Below, piece by piece: positions 25,946 through 35,171 of a stretch of 58,289 bases of DNA. Within the stretch, counting starts at the first letter, position 1, and each line of letters opens with the position of its first letter. The stretch is from Chloroflexota bacterium (lineage in GTDB: Bacteria; Chloroflexota; Dehalococcoidia; Lucifugimonadales; Lucifugimonadaceae), in the NCBI GenBank assembly GCA_027618835.1, contig JAQCHZ010000017.1, positions 1-58,289 of the forward strand, written 5' to 3'. The position numbers and the translations under genes are program-made. The notes below the pieces were generated by a model. That model was not told the origin of the DNA. It saw only the letters and a program-made list of their open reading frames with translations, and made no database searches.

Positions 25946-27601
25946 TTGTCCGAAGATAAAACCGCTCCGTTTCTGGGCGATTGGAAAGATCCGGGTCTGA
26001 CCCCGGGTCAAATTAAGCTGACATTGATCGGTGTGATGTTCGCGATGTTCCTCGCGTCGCTCGATCAGACGATCGTTGCGACTGCGATTCCTCGGATCAT
26101 GGCTGATCTCGATGGCTTCGACCGTTTTACGTGGATATCAACGGCTTACATAGTGGCTTCGACCTCGGTTGTGCTAATCACCGGGGCTGTATCCGACGTT
26201 TACGGTCGGAAGTGGTTGTTCGTCGGTGCGATAGCGATATTCCTTGTTGGCTCTGCACTCGCTGCGGCGTCACCGACCATGAATGCTCTGATTGTTTTCA
26301 GGGGCATCCAGGGTTTGGGTGGCGGAATGATTATGGCTTTGTCGTTCGTGACGATTGCCGACTTGTTTCCGCCGAACGAACGAGCCAAGTACATGGGAAT
26401 TGTCTCGGCGATGTTCGGTGTTTCGTCGGTTCTGGGTCCAACAGTGGGCGGGTTCATTACCGACCAGCTTTCTTGGCAGTGGATTTTCTTGGTGAACATC
26501 CCACTTGGTATTCCAGTGATAGCGCTGTTCATCAAGCTATTCCCTAACGCCAAAAAAGAAGGACCCAAACGAAAGATCGACTTTGGCGGCGCTGTATTGG
26601 TCGTGTTTGCGATAGTTCCAGGGCTACTTGGACTTTCGTGGGGAGGAAACCAGTACGAGTGGTCTCATCCTCTTGTGGCTGGCTCACTAATATTTAGTGG
26701 TGTTGCTCTGGCCGTATTCGTTTTTTACGAGACCCGCATTTCCGAACCGCTTCTCCCTCTCGCAGTGTTCAAAAATCGAATCGTGGGAGTCGCATTGCTG
26801 GTCACATTCTTGACCGGGTTTGCGATGTTCGGCGCAATATTCTTCATTCCGTTGCTGTTCCAGGGAGTGCTGGGAGCGTCCCCTACAGCGAGTGGAAGTT
26901 TCCTGACTCCGATGATGCTAGGTATCGTGTTTGGAGCGGCTTCTAGTGGTCAGATACTGGCTCGAACCGGTGGTCATTATCGACTTCAGGGGATCGTCGG
27001 CGTGTCGATCATGGCGACCGGGATGTTCCTGCTGAGTAGAGTATCGGGCGATACCACGCACGCTTATGCACTTATCTCGGCGGTCATCATGGGATTCGGG
27101 CTTGGTACATCGTTTCCGCTTTTCACTATTGCCGTGCAGAACGGTGTGCCGCAGCAGTTCTTGGGTGTTGCGACTTCATCGACACAGTTCTTCCGATCGA
27201 TCGGGGGGGCTATTGGTCTGGCGCTGTTCGGGTCGTACATGGTGCGCCAGTTCAAAGATGGCATGCAGGAGAATTTACCTGCTGAGGCATTTGAGACTGT
27301 TCCTCCTCAGCTGCTCGATCAGATCACCAGCAATCCAAACGCTTTGTTGAATTCCGAAGGCTCAGAGAGTTTGAGGAATGCATTTGCGGCTTCTGGTGAA
27401 TCAGGGATTGCTCTTGGAGATCAGGTATTCGGAGCGATTCGAGAGTCGTTGGCGGGTGCTATCGGAGATGTGTTCTTCCTGGCATTCATTTTCGTCGTTA
27501 TCGCTGTGGTGGTCACCACGTTGATTCGAGAAGTTCCGTTACGTAAACGCGGAGCGCCACCTCAATCGTCTCCGAACACCGACGCTGCACCAAGTAAATA
27601 G
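25946..27601 (+). CDS. MFS multidrug exporter, DHA2 (EmrB/QacA) family
   Basis: A 551-residue, 14-helix drug:proton antiporter-type transporter. Helix 1 carries FLASLDQTIVATAIPRIMADL, the DHA2 motif D1; motif A is TGAVSDVYGRKWLF; motif C is VLGPTVGGFITDQLSWQWIFLVNIPLG. A cytosolic tail rich in Pro ends the protein. The TTG start has AGAGGT upstream at a longish distance. It lies 70 bases downstream of the orphan molybdenum subunit on the same strand, so the pair may be one transcription unit, with the exporter removing a substrate or product. This functional link is inference. Confidence 0.93.
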   Translation: MSEDKTAPFLGDWKDPGLTPGQIKLTLIGVMFAMFLASLDQTIVATAIPRIMADLDGFDRFTWISTAYIVASTSVVLITGAVSDVYGRKWLFVGAIAIFLVGSALAAASPTMNALIVFRGIQGLGGGMIMALSFVTIADLFPPNERAKYMGIVSAMFGVSSVLGPTVGGFITDQLSWQWIFLVNIPLGIPVIALFIKLFPNAKKEGPKRKIDFGGAVLVVFAIVPGLLGLSWGGNQYEWSHPLVAGSLIFSGVALAVFVFYETRISEPLLPLAVFKNRIVGVALLVTFLTGFAMFGAIFFIPLLFQGVLGASPTASGSFLTPMMLGIVFGAASSGQILARTGGHYRLQGIVGVSIMATGMFLLSRVSGDTTHAYALISAVIMGFGLGTSFPLFTIAVQNGVPQQFLGVATSSTQFFRSIGGAIGLALFGSYMVRQFKDGMQENLPAEAFETVPPQLLDQITSNPNALLNSEGSESLRNAFAASGESGIALGDQVFGAIRESLAGAIGDVFFLAFIFVVIAVVVTTLIREVPLRKRGAPPQSSPNTDAAPSK

Positions 27602-27931
27602 TCTGCGGTGTGCCGTCGACTAATCGCTGCGTTCCCCAGCCGTTCGTTTTCTACTTTAGCGATTGGGGGATATCGGCCGACAAAGCGATTTTGAGTTCAA
27701 TCTAGCGATCAGTTAAGTTATATCGGCGTTGATTGCAGTCCGATTCCCCAGCGGCGCTCCGATTGATGTTTGGTTGCTTTCCTGCATGGCGCTCCGCCGG
27801 GCACGAGTCACAATTAGATTGCGTAAATCGCGGTGTAGTGCACAAGAAGTCGCCTCGATTTAACTTTAGGATTAACCGCCTAATGAACTTTTGACACTGT
27901 GTGAACTGTTCACCGGCCCGGACACATCACT
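27602..27931. other. Intergenic stretch, nothing recognised
   Basis: About 330 bases between the exporter and a small open frame. I find no tRNA, hairpin terminator with T-run, or coding frame of merit. A TTGACA hexamer sits near 27891 but no matching -10 box follows at 16-18 bases. Confidence 0.35.
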
Positions 27932-28102
27932 ATGCATACAGATCAAAATCAAATAGCAACCGAACTTATCGCTGCACTAGGCGTTCTCGGCCAAGCTCAA
28001 GAGCTTGGAGCCGGTGACGACAAGTTGTCGGAACTTGCGGCGCGCGTTAGAAGTGCTGAGAGCGAGTTCAGGGTTTTGTTCGGTCAGAGCGCCGTAGCTT
28101 AG
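27932..28102 (+). CDS. Small hypothetical protein (56 residues)
   Basis: This short open frame encodes 56 residues, mostly predicted helix with an Ala/Leu/Glu-rich amphipathic pattern (IATELIAALGVLGQAQELGAG, then KLSELAARVRSAESEFRVLFG). It has no cysteine and no membrane helix. It reads like a small four-helix or coiled-coil subunit rather than random translation, and its stop lies two bases before the 3' end of the convergent folB. No strong ribosome site is visible, so I rate it as possible. Function unknown. Confidence 0.45.
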   Translation: MHTDQNQIATELIAALGVLGQAQELGAGDDKLSELAARVRSAESEFRVLFGQSAVA

Positions 28103-28104
28103 AG

Positions 28105-28500
28105 CTACCTTCTGCGCCTGATAATTACGCCAACCGCGGTAGCTTTTCTTACTGCGCCCGGCTTTCTTACTGTCACTTCCACCGACTGAACGCGTTCGTC
28201 TTCGAGGCAGATTTCGGCTACTCGCGACGCTAGTGCTTCGACCAACCCGTAGCTTGAAGCTTCGATCTCTGCTGTCACAGCTTTAGACACTGTTCGATAG
28301 TTGATCGTGTCTTCGATGGCATCTGACGCGCCGGCTGCCGAGAGATCGACGTTCATCTCGATGTCGATGGTGATGCGCTGCTTTGTAAGGCGCTCCCAAG
28401 GATTTATTCCGATTACGCAGTCGAGAACGAGTCGCTCGATGCGAACAGTGTCGAGTGGGCCAGAATTATCAGATGAAGAGGATGATGTGAGCGGAGACAT
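28105..28500 (-). CDS. folB: Dihydroneopterin aldolase
   Basis: Converts 7,8-dihydroneopterin to 6-hydroxymethyl-7,8-dihydropterin and glycolaldehyde in folate synthesis. The 131-residue product shows VRIERLVLDCVIGINPWERLTKQRITIDIEMNVD, the TINYRTVSKAV block with the active-site Tyr, LVEALASRVAEICL with the pterin-binding Glu, and VEVTVRKPGAV with the catalytic Lys. A short Ser-rich N-terminal tail is extra. It is the third gene of a leftward group with folE and an SDR that looks like a pteridine reductase. Confidence 0.93.
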   Translation of the reverse strand: MSPLTSSSSSDNSGPLDTVRIERLVLDCVIGINPWERLTKQRITIDIEMNVDLSAAGASDAIEDTINYRTVSKAVTAEIEASSYGLVEALASRVAEICLEDERVQSVEVTVRKPGAVRKATAVGVIIRRRR

Positions 28501-28575
28501 TGATTATTTCGTGCTGAGAGTGAATCGAGTCGGTTAGCCGGAAGTTGTAATCAGGGCAATCGTTGAGAGAGGAGG

Positions 28576-29307
28576 CTATTGAATGTGCCTACCCCCATCG
28601 ACGTTGATGGTTTCGCCGGTAATGAAGTCGTTTTTAATGAGCATCAGCATAGCATCGGCTACTTCGTTGAGCGATCCCATTCGATCTGCAGGGCCTAGGT
28701 CAATTTCAATTTCGCTGCGCGGTCGATCAAGAGGAATATCGGATGGCGGGAGTATTGCCCCAAGAGATATCTCGTTGGCTTGTATATGTGGTGCCAGTGA
28801 AAGCGCCAGCGTGCGGGTAAGCCCTGAAAGAGCAGATTTGGTAATACCGTAGGCGAATCGAGTCGGACGGGCTGTGCGCCAATCGTTGAGGTTGATGACT
28901 TTGCCAGGAGAATCGGACGTTAATTGAGCCTGCATTGCCTGAGCGAGGATGAACGGTGCTCGAACGTTTATAGCGAAGTGGCGATCCCAATCGTCTATCG
29001 ATACGTCTTCGAGTCCGACCTTTTCAAATATTGAAGCGTTGTTGATCAATATTTCGATTGGTCCGAGCCGTTCAGCGACAGTGTCGGCGAGTGATGCCAC
29101 CTGTACCGTATCTTCGAGGTTTGCCTGAATGGCTACAGCTTCCCTACCCATCGATTGAATCAATGCGACTGTTTCGTTTGCGTCTTGCTCAGATTGTCCG
29201 TAGTGAACTGCTACTCTGCAGCCTGAATCGCCGAGCGCCAGAGCAAGTGATCGACCGACTCTTCTCCCTGCGCCTGTGACGAGGGCAACTTTTCCATTTG
29301 GATCCAT
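28576..29307 (-). CDS. SDR-family oxidoreductase, pteridine reductase/FolM-like
   Basis: A 243-residue NAD(P)H-dependent short-chain reductase. It has the motif VALVTGAGRRVGRSLALAL: the TGxxxRxG form with an arginine before the second glycine is characteristic of pteridine reductases and FolM, which prefer NADPH. VAVHYGQSEQDANETV also matches that group. NNASIFEKV, the catalytic YGITKSAL (Tyr, Lys) and the C-terminal GETINVDGGRHI are typical of SDRs. Its place between folE and folB supports a role in reducing dihydrobiopterin, dihydromonapterin or dihydrofolate. A generic SDR role remains possible. No folA is seen in the window. Confidence 0.82.
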   Translation of the reverse strand: MDPNGKVALVTGAGRRVGRSLALALGDSGCRVAVHYGQSEQDANETVALIQSMGREAVAIQANLEDTVQVASLADTVAERLGPIEILINNASIFEKVGLEDVSIDDWDRHFAINVRAPFILAQAMQAQLTSDSPGKVINLNDWRTARPTRFAYGITKSALSGLTRTLALSLAPHIQANEISLGAILPPSDIPLDRPRSEIEIDLGPADRMGSLNEVADAMLMLIKNDFITGETINVDGGRHIQ

Positions 29308-29362
29308 GTGGCAGAGGTTCTCTGATTACGGCTGGGTAGTGATCGTTATTTATTGGTATCTA

Positions 29363-29992
29363 TTAGCGAACGTGGCTGAAAAATTCTTCTCGAGTCGAGG
29401 GATTTTTCTTGAACTGACCGCGCAGAGCGCTCGTGGTCATCGTTGTGTTCGGCTTGCGCACGCCTCTCATCGCAGCGCAAAGGTGCTGTGCTTCTACGAC
29501 TACACCAATGCCAGCTGGCTGGATTAGTTCGTCGAGGGTTAGGGCGATCTGTTGGGTCATTCGTTCTTGTACTTGAAGTCTTCGAGCGAACATTTCGACC
29601 ATACGTGGAATTTTCGATAGCCCAATAACTTTGTTGTTGGGCAAATATCCGACGTGGGCTTTTCCGTAGAACGGTAACAAGTGGTGTTCGCAGAGCGAGT
29701 AGAAGTCGATGTCTTTCACTACGACCATTTCGTCGTATTCGACATCGAACATTGCGCCGTTAAGAAGCTCAACGGGATCGGTTGAGTAGCCCGAGAGTAG
29801 TTCGTCGTACATGTTGGCGACACGTTTTGGAGTGTCGGCAGTGCCTTGGGCGTCGACGCCATCACCAACGGCCTGCAGCATCGATACGACACCGTCGGCG
29901 ATTACTTGCTTGCAAGCGGCTCCGATCAGCGCACCATCTTCGAAATCGAACTTGGCGGTTGATAGGTCGGTCGAAATTTCTTTGATGGACAT
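29363..29992 (-). CDS. folE: GTP cyclohydrolase I
   Basis: Opens the folate pathway by turning GTP into 7,8-dihydroneopterin triphosphate. The 209-residue product is typical. Zinc-binding and active-site residues are in DFYSLCEHHLLPFYGKAHVGYLP (Cys and His) and VVEAQHLCAAMRGVRKPNT (His-Leu-Cys). GLSKIPRMVEMFARRLQVQERMT is the conserved helix. The ending EEFFSHVR is usual. It heads the leftward folE-SDR-folB group; gaps are 55 and 75 bases. Confidence 0.97.
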   Translation of the reverse strand: MSIKEISTDLSTAKFDFEDGALIGAACKQVIADGVVSMLQAVGDGVDAQGTADTPKRVANMYDELLSGYSTDPVELLNGAMFDVEYDEMVVVKDIDFYSLCEHHLLPFYGKAHVGYLPNNKVIGLSKIPRMVEMFARRLQVQERMTQQIALTLDELIQPAGIGVVVEAQHLCAAMRGVRKPNTTMTTSALRGQFKKNPSTREEFFSHVR

Positions 29993-30105
29993 GTTCTAGG
30001 TTTCCGGTTGCTGATTTCGGTTCGGTATAGGCATTTGATGCGTGCACCCGTGTAGAGAGTTCTCACGAATCCTAGCAGCGAGGTGTGGATTGAGACGAAA
30101 TTAGA

Positions 30106-30396
30106 TTAATTTCTAGAATTGTCAATTACGCCAGAACCGCCAGATATCGCTGTAATGAAGTGAACCTCGGTATCAGGTTCTAACTTCTGTAGCAGACCTC
30201 TTCGGGTCGCCATATGGCCCACAATTGCCGCCAGCCCCGGCTTGAGCCGACCTTCTTCAACGAGATGGTCGCCCGTGCCGGGGTAGGCAGCTTCCAGATT
30301 ATCGATCAGCTCGCCAAGAGTCTTGGCGGCTATTTCTACCCGCTCTGCGCCATCAGCGTACTTGCGCAGAGCGTAAGGGAGGAAGACCGTTGCCAT
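30106..30396 (-). CDS. MoaD/ThiS-like beta-grasp protein with residues after the Gly-Gly
   Basis: A 96-residue ubiquitin-like sulfur-carrier protein. VFLPYALRKYADGAERVEIAAKTLGELIDNLEAAYPG and the end HFITAISGG match MoaD family strands. In MoaD and ThiS the Gly-Gly must be the last two residues for thiocarboxylation, but here the frame continues for ten residues (SGVIDNSRN region) to a TAA. It would need cleavage, or it uses another chemistry. It is the last gene of the molybdenum hydroxylase operon, 67 bases downstream of the second large subunit, with GGGAG before its ATG. A role in molybdopterin synthesis or in sulfuration of the local enzymes is plausible. Confidence 0.8.
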   Translation of the reverse strand: MATVFLPYALRKYADGAERVEIAAKTLGELIDNLEAAYPGTGDHLVEEGRLKPGLAAIVGHMATRRGLLQKLEPDTEVHFITAISGGSGVIDNSRN

Positions 30397-30463
30397 TTTT
30401 AACTCCCTTTCAGATCGTTAGAGGTCAAATACGACCTGTTTGAATCTAATTCGGTAGAACTAA

Positions 30464-32734
30464 TTAGTCGCCGTTAAGTGCTTCTAGGATTCGACCAGGC
30501 TTCACTGGAAGTGAGTAGAAAGGCTTGCCGACTGCTTCCTTCACTGCCTGTGTAGCGGCAGAAAGCGGTGGGCAAATCGGAACTTCACCGATTCCACGAA
30601 CACCGTAAGGGTGCAGTGGGTTCGGAACTTCGACCATGATCGTGTCGATCATAGGCATGTCGAGCGAGGTAGGCATGCGGTAGTCGAGGAACGACCGGTT
30701 GGCCATAGCTCCTTCATCAGTGATGAAGTATTCCTCGTTTAGCGCCCAACCAAGACCTTGAACAACACCACCCTGAATCTGACCTTCAGCGTACTGAGGG
30801 TGAACTGCTTTTCCGACGTCCTGAACAGCTGTGTATCGAATAACATCGGTCTTGCCAGTGGCCAGGTCGACTTCGAGGTCACAAATGTGAACGCCGTAAG
30901 CGTTACCGGCTTCGGCAAGGTTTACGGAAGAAGTCGAGGTCGCTGGCCCACCAGTTGGGCCGAGCTTGCCGGCCAGTTCCTGAATTCCAATCGAGTCGCC
31001 GTTCGCAGTGAACGTACCTTCGTTGAAGTCGATTTTGTCGGCACTGGTCTCCCAGAGGTCGGCAAGTCGGCTCTTCAACTCAACAACAAGCTTATGAGCA
31101 GCGTTGTAAGCGGCTAGACCAGTTGTGTAAGTCGTTCGAGATCCACCAGTAACACCTGTGAATCCGATTGAGTCGGTGTCAGGAATTGAAGGATGAAAAT
31201 CCTCAACAGGGATTCCGAGAACTTCAGCTGCCTGCATGGCGATAGAAGTTCTCGTTCCACCAATGTCGGCAGAACCTTCGTTCAACATAACCGTGCCGTC
31301 GTCCTGAAGCATCAGGTCACAAGTCGACTTACCGCCACCGTTCATCCAGTAGGCAGAAGCGATACCGCGACCGCGTGCCTTGCCAGCAGGAGCATCACCA
31401 AGTGGAGAGTTCCAGTGGTCGGATTCTTTAGCAGCTACGAGACATTCTTCAAGACCAACACGAATGAACTGCACACCGTCACCACGTCGGGTGCCTTCGT
31501 GAGCAGCGTTGTCGAGTCGGAACTGAATCTTGTCGAAGCCGAGTTCGTCACAAATTTCGTCGATTACAGTCTCGATAGCGAAAGATGCCTGCGGTGAGCC
31601 AGGTGCTCGGTATGCAGCTGACTTTGGCTTGTTTACGAGAACGTCGTAACCAGTGATTCGGGATACAGGAAGATTGTAGCAAGCGAATACACAGATTGCT
31701 GCTGCGCCAACTGCTGATCCGGGGAATCCGCCGGCTTCGAGCATGAGATCGGTATCGGCGGCTTGAATCTTGCCGTCTTTGTTTACACCGATTTTCATTC
31801 GAATCTTGCCACCTGGTGCTGGACCAGTAGCTTCAAATACGGATGATCGATCCATGACCAGCTTCACTGGGCGTCCACCCGATTTTCGGGAGAGAAGCGC
31901 GGCGATAGGTGCGAGGTAAACAACGGTCTTGCCTCCGAATCCACCACCGATTTCGACGTAGTTAACTTTGACCTTGGATTCAGGGTGATGCAGAAGACCT
32001 GCGACCTGAGATCGGACACCGAACGAACCTTGCGTGCTCGACCAGACGGTTAGGTTGTCGTCCTGCGCCCAGATTGCGGTTGCGTTGTGTGGTTCGATGT
32101 AGCCCTGGTGAATCATCGACATCGTAACTGTTCGTTCGATTACGAGGTCGGAATTTGCAAATGCATCTTCGACGTTGCCGAACTCATGTCGAAAAACTCT
32201 AGCGACGTTTGTGTTCTCGACTTTTTCGCCTAGGTGGTCGCCTACGAGACCTTCGAGGATGACCTCTGCGCCGTCAGCCATTGCAGCGTCGACGTCGGAG
32301 ATGGCTGGCAGAATTTCATATTCAACCTTGATCGCCTGAGCGGCAATTTGGGCTGTGTTTCGGTCGACAGCTGCTACAGCGGCAACAACGTGCCCCTTGT
32401 AGTGAACTTTCTTATCGGCCATAACGTTCGACTGACCACGTCGGAGGTTCACTGTGCCTTCGCCGGTTTCGATGGTCTTGTCATCGGCCTGCGGGAAGTC
32501 ATCGTGAGTGAGAACGGCGAATACGCCTTCTATTGCTTCGGCAGCCGAAGTGTCGATGCTCTTGATTCGAGCATGCGCGTGCGGGCTGCGAATTACGTCG
32601 CCCCAAATTAGGCCAGGGACTTTTACGTCTCCACCATAGATAGCTCGACCAGTCACCTTGTCCAGAGCGTCGTGCCTGATTGGTGAGTTGCCGATTACTT
32701 TGTAATCAGTTTTCGTCTCGTAGGTTGCAACCAT
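30464..32734 (-). CDS. Xanthine dehydrogenase-family molybdenum large subunit, tandem copy 2
   Basis: A 756-residue catalytic subunit of a molybdenum hydroxylase. It shares length and most motifs with the adjacent copy 1: YKVIGNSPIRHDALDKVTGRAIYGGDVK, RSPHAHARIKSIDTSAAE, GGGFGGKTVVYLAP, AAYRAPGSPQ, and GVRGIGEVPICPPLSAA with the catalytic Glu. GG(V)VQGLGWALNEEY is the other Moco contact. AYRAPG in place of AYxCSFR rules out form I CO dehydrogenase. It differs from copy 1 in the substrate-pocket region, so substrate range may differ. GAGGAA precedes the ATG. It would use the 2Fe-2S and FAD subunits encoded upstream. Confidence 0.94.
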   Translation of the reverse strand: MVATYETKTDYKVIGNSPIRHDALDKVTGRAIYGGDVKVPGLIWGDVIRSPHAHARIKSIDTSAAEAIEGVFAVLTHDDFPQADDKTIETGEGTVNLRRGQSNVMADKKVHYKGHVVAAVAAVDRNTAQIAAQAIKVEYEILPAISDVDAAMADGAEVILEGLVGDHLGEKVENTNVARVFRHEFGNVEDAFANSDLVIERTVTMSMIHQGYIEPHNATAIWAQDDNLTVWSSTQGSFGVRSQVAGLLHHPESKVKVNYVEIGGGFGGKTVVYLAPIAALLSRKSGGRPVKLVMDRSSVFEATGPAPGGKIRMKIGVNKDGKIQAADTDLMLEAGGFPGSAVGAAAICVFACYNLPVSRITGYDVLVNKPKSAAYRAPGSPQASFAIETVIDEICDELGFDKIQFRLDNAAHEGTRRGDGVQFIRVGLEECLVAAKESDHWNSPLGDAPAGKARGRGIASAYWMNGGGKSTCDLMLQDDGTVMLNEGSADIGGTRTSIAMQAAEVLGIPVEDFHPSIPDTDSIGFTGVTGGSRTTYTTGLAAYNAAHKLVVELKSRLADLWETSADKIDFNEGTFTANGDSIGIQELAGKLGPTGGPATSTSSVNLAEAGNAYGVHICDLEVDLATGKTDVIRYTAVQDVGKAVHPQYAEGQIQGGVVQGLGWALNEEYFITDEGAMANRSFLDYRMPTSLDMPMIDTIMVEVPNPLHPYGVRGIGEVPICPPLSAATQAVKEAVGKPFYSLPVKPGRILEALNGD

Positions 32735-32900
32735 TCGATTTCCTCGTTGGATCTTCCCTTTTAGAAAGAGGGCTTAGATCCGATTATTGAGCCAGTTCAA
32801 AATTCTGTTGGAAACAAGTTGGCCGGGAAGTTGGGAAATCCAACACCCGACCACTCGATTCATTACTTATCAATCAGCCCGAACAAGTTCGTCAGTAGTC

Positions 32901-35171
32901 CTATTTCAGGGCTTTGAGAATGCTGCCTGCATTCATAGGTGTGTTGTAGAGCCGCTTGCCTATCGCATCGTTGATCGCATTTGCGATTGCTGGAATTGGA
33001 GGGCAGATCGGAGTTTCACCAACGCCACGCACACCGTAAGGGTGGAGTGGGTTTGGTACTTCGACCAGAACGGTTTCGATTAGTGGTAGATCAAGCGTTG
33101 TTGGCATGCGGTAGTCGAGGAAGCTGGAATTGGCCATCTTGCCATCGTCCTGCATGTAGTACTCCTCGTTTAGCGCCCAGCCGATTCCCTGAGCTGATCC
33201 GCCCTGCAACTGTCCTTCGACATATGCTGGGTGAATTGCAGTTCCGACGTCTTGTACAGCGGTGTATCGGATTATGTCGCTCTTGCCAGTAGCAAGGTCG
33301 ATTTCTATATCGGCAATGTGCATACCGAAGCCGTCACCAGCCGATTCGAGGTCGACACTACCGGTTGAGTTCGCAGGACCACCGAGGTCGTCGAGCTTAC
33401 CGGCGAGTTCTTTGAATCCGATTGTCTTCTGAGCTTCAGCCTTAGAACTGAATGAGCCATCGTTGAATTCAACATCGTCTTTGTTGATGTCCCAAAGAAC
33501 GGCTACCCGTTCCTTTAGCACGTCCACCAGGTTGTTGGCTGCGATCCAGCAGGCGTAACCGGTTGCGTAGGTAGTTCGAGAACCACCAGTCACATCGGTG
33601 TAGCCGATAGATTCTGTGTCGCCAACGGTAGGTCGAACGTCATGTGCTCCAATGCCGAGCACTTCAGCAACATGCATTGCCATCGAGGTTCGGGAGCCAC
33701 CGATGTCGGTCGATCCTTCTGTCAACTGAACGGTTCCATCGCTGTTTACGGCGAGGTTTGCAGATGACTTGAGTCCGATGTTGAACCAGTAGCCACTTGC
33801 TATTCCGCGACCGCGAACTTTGCCTTCTGGAGCATCGCCAATAGGGGCGTTCCAGTGAGCAGATTCTTTTGTAGCTTCGAGAACTTCCTGCATTCCGATC
33901 TTCGAGAACAGAACTCCGTCTCCACGGCGAGTTCCTTCTTTAGAAGCGTTATCGATTCGGAAATTCAGTGGGTCCCATCCGGCGTTTTCACATAGCTCGT
34001 TTACAGCCGATTCCATTGCGAATGCGACCTGAGGCGAACCTGGCGCTCGGTATGGAGCTACCTTTGGCTTGTTTACGAGAACGTCCCAACCGTCGATACG
34101 GGTGTTTGGAATTTCATAAGGAGCGTAAATACACATAGCGGCTGGACCGATGAAGGCACCAGGGTTGGCGCCTGCTTCGAACCAGATGTCGGCGGTAGCA
34201 GCAGTCAACTTGCCGTTGGCGTCTGCACCGAGCTTGACGATCATTCGAGCACCCGGTGTTGGACCAGTGGTCTCAAACACGGCTGTTCGTTCCATGACCA
34301 TTTTTACTGGGCGCTGCGACTTCTTAGAGAGAATCGCTGCGAGAGGCTCGAAGTAGACCGGAATCTTTCCTCCAAAGCCGCCACCTATTTCGGTTGGTGT
34401 GACCTTCACTCGAGAAACATCAACTTGAAGAATTCCGGCGATTTGGGTTCGTGCCGGGAATGCGCCCTGCGTGCTCGTCCAAATCTTGATTCGGTCTTCT
34501 TCGTCCCACGTTGCAGTTGCATTTTGGGGTTCGATGTATCCCTGATGGACCATCTGCATGTTGTACTCGCGTTCAACGGTGTGAGCTGCAGATGCCATTG
34601 CACCTGCGACATCGCCGAACTCGTGCCGAACGTGAGCCGCCATGTTGGTGTTTGTTACATCTTCACCGAGGTCGTCTCCAACCATGTCGGGGAGAATTAT
34701 CGGAGCATCGTCTTTCAGCGCATCAACTACGTTAGTAACTGATGGCAGAACTTCGTATTCAACAACGACTTTACGAGCAGCTTCTTCTGCTGTGTATCGA
34801 TCGATAGCAGCGATGGCTGCTACCGGGTGACCACGGTAAAGAACCTTTTTGTCGGCCATCAATTTGTTTGATGCCCACTTGAAGTTGATGTTGCCTTCAC
34901 CGAGGTCGACAAGTTTGCTTTCGGCCTTCGGCATGTCTGCGCCAGTTATGACCGCAAATACGCCTTCATGGGCTTCAGCAGCCGATGTGTCGATCGACTT
35001 GATGTTGGCATGAGCGTGAGGGCTTCGAACGCAGACTGCCCAGATTAATCCAGGTAGTTTTACGTCTGCGCCGTATATTGCTCGACCAGTTACTTTGTCG
35101 TATCCATCGTGACGAATTGGGCGTGTTCCAACTACTTTGTAATCGGTTTTCGGCTCAAATGTTGCGACCAT
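32901..35171 (-). CDS. Xanthine dehydrogenase-family molybdenum large subunit, tandem copy 1
   Basis: A 756-residue catalytic subunit, exactly the same length as copy 2 and clearly its paralog (YKVVGTRPIRHDGYDKVTGRAIYGADVK; IKSIDTSAAEAHEGVFAVITGADMP). Moco contacts are GGGFGGKIPVYFEP, APYRAPGSPQ, GGSAQGIGWALNEEYY, and the catalytic Glu in GVRGVGETPICPP. The gap to copy 2 is 166 bases. Two near-identical-length large subunits after one set of small subunits is unusual and looks like tandem duplication followed by divergence. Its ATG has GGAGAG upstream. Substrate unknown. Confidence 0.94.
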   Translation of the reverse strand: MVATFEPKTDYKVVGTRPIRHDGYDKVTGRAIYGADVKLPGLIWAVCVRSPHAHANIKSIDTSAAEAHEGVFAVITGADMPKAESKLVDLGEGNINFKWASNKLMADKKVLYRGHPVAAIAAIDRYTAEEAARKVVVEYEVLPSVTNVVDALKDDAPIILPDMVGDDLGEDVTNTNMAAHVRHEFGDVAGAMASAAHTVEREYNMQMVHQGYIEPQNATATWDEEDRIKIWTSTQGAFPARTQIAGILQVDVSRVKVTPTEIGGGFGGKIPVYFEPLAAILSKKSQRPVKMVMERTAVFETTGPTPGARMIVKLGADANGKLTAATADIWFEAGANPGAFIGPAAMCIYAPYEIPNTRIDGWDVLVNKPKVAPYRAPGSPQVAFAMESAVNELCENAGWDPLNFRIDNASKEGTRRGDGVLFSKIGMQEVLEATKESAHWNAPIGDAPEGKVRGRGIASGYWFNIGLKSSANLAVNSDGTVQLTEGSTDIGGSRTSMAMHVAEVLGIGAHDVRPTVGDTESIGYTDVTGGSRTTYATGYACWIAANNLVDVLKERVAVLWDINKDDVEFNDGSFSSKAEAQKTIGFKELAGKLDDLGGPANSTGSVDLESAGDGFGMHIADIEIDLATGKSDIIRYTAVQDVGTAIHPAYVEGQLQGGSAQGIGWALNEEYYMQDDGKMANSSFLDYRMPTTLDLPLIETVLVEVPNPLHPYGVRGVGETPICPPIPAIANAINDAIGKRLYNTPMNAGSILKALK

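Noticed and set aside
30464-35171. CO dehydrogenase (form I) assignment for the CoxL-like subunits
   Set aside because: The active-site loop reads AYRAPG or PYRAPG, not AYxCSFR, in all three large subunits, so carbon monoxide oxidation is not supported.
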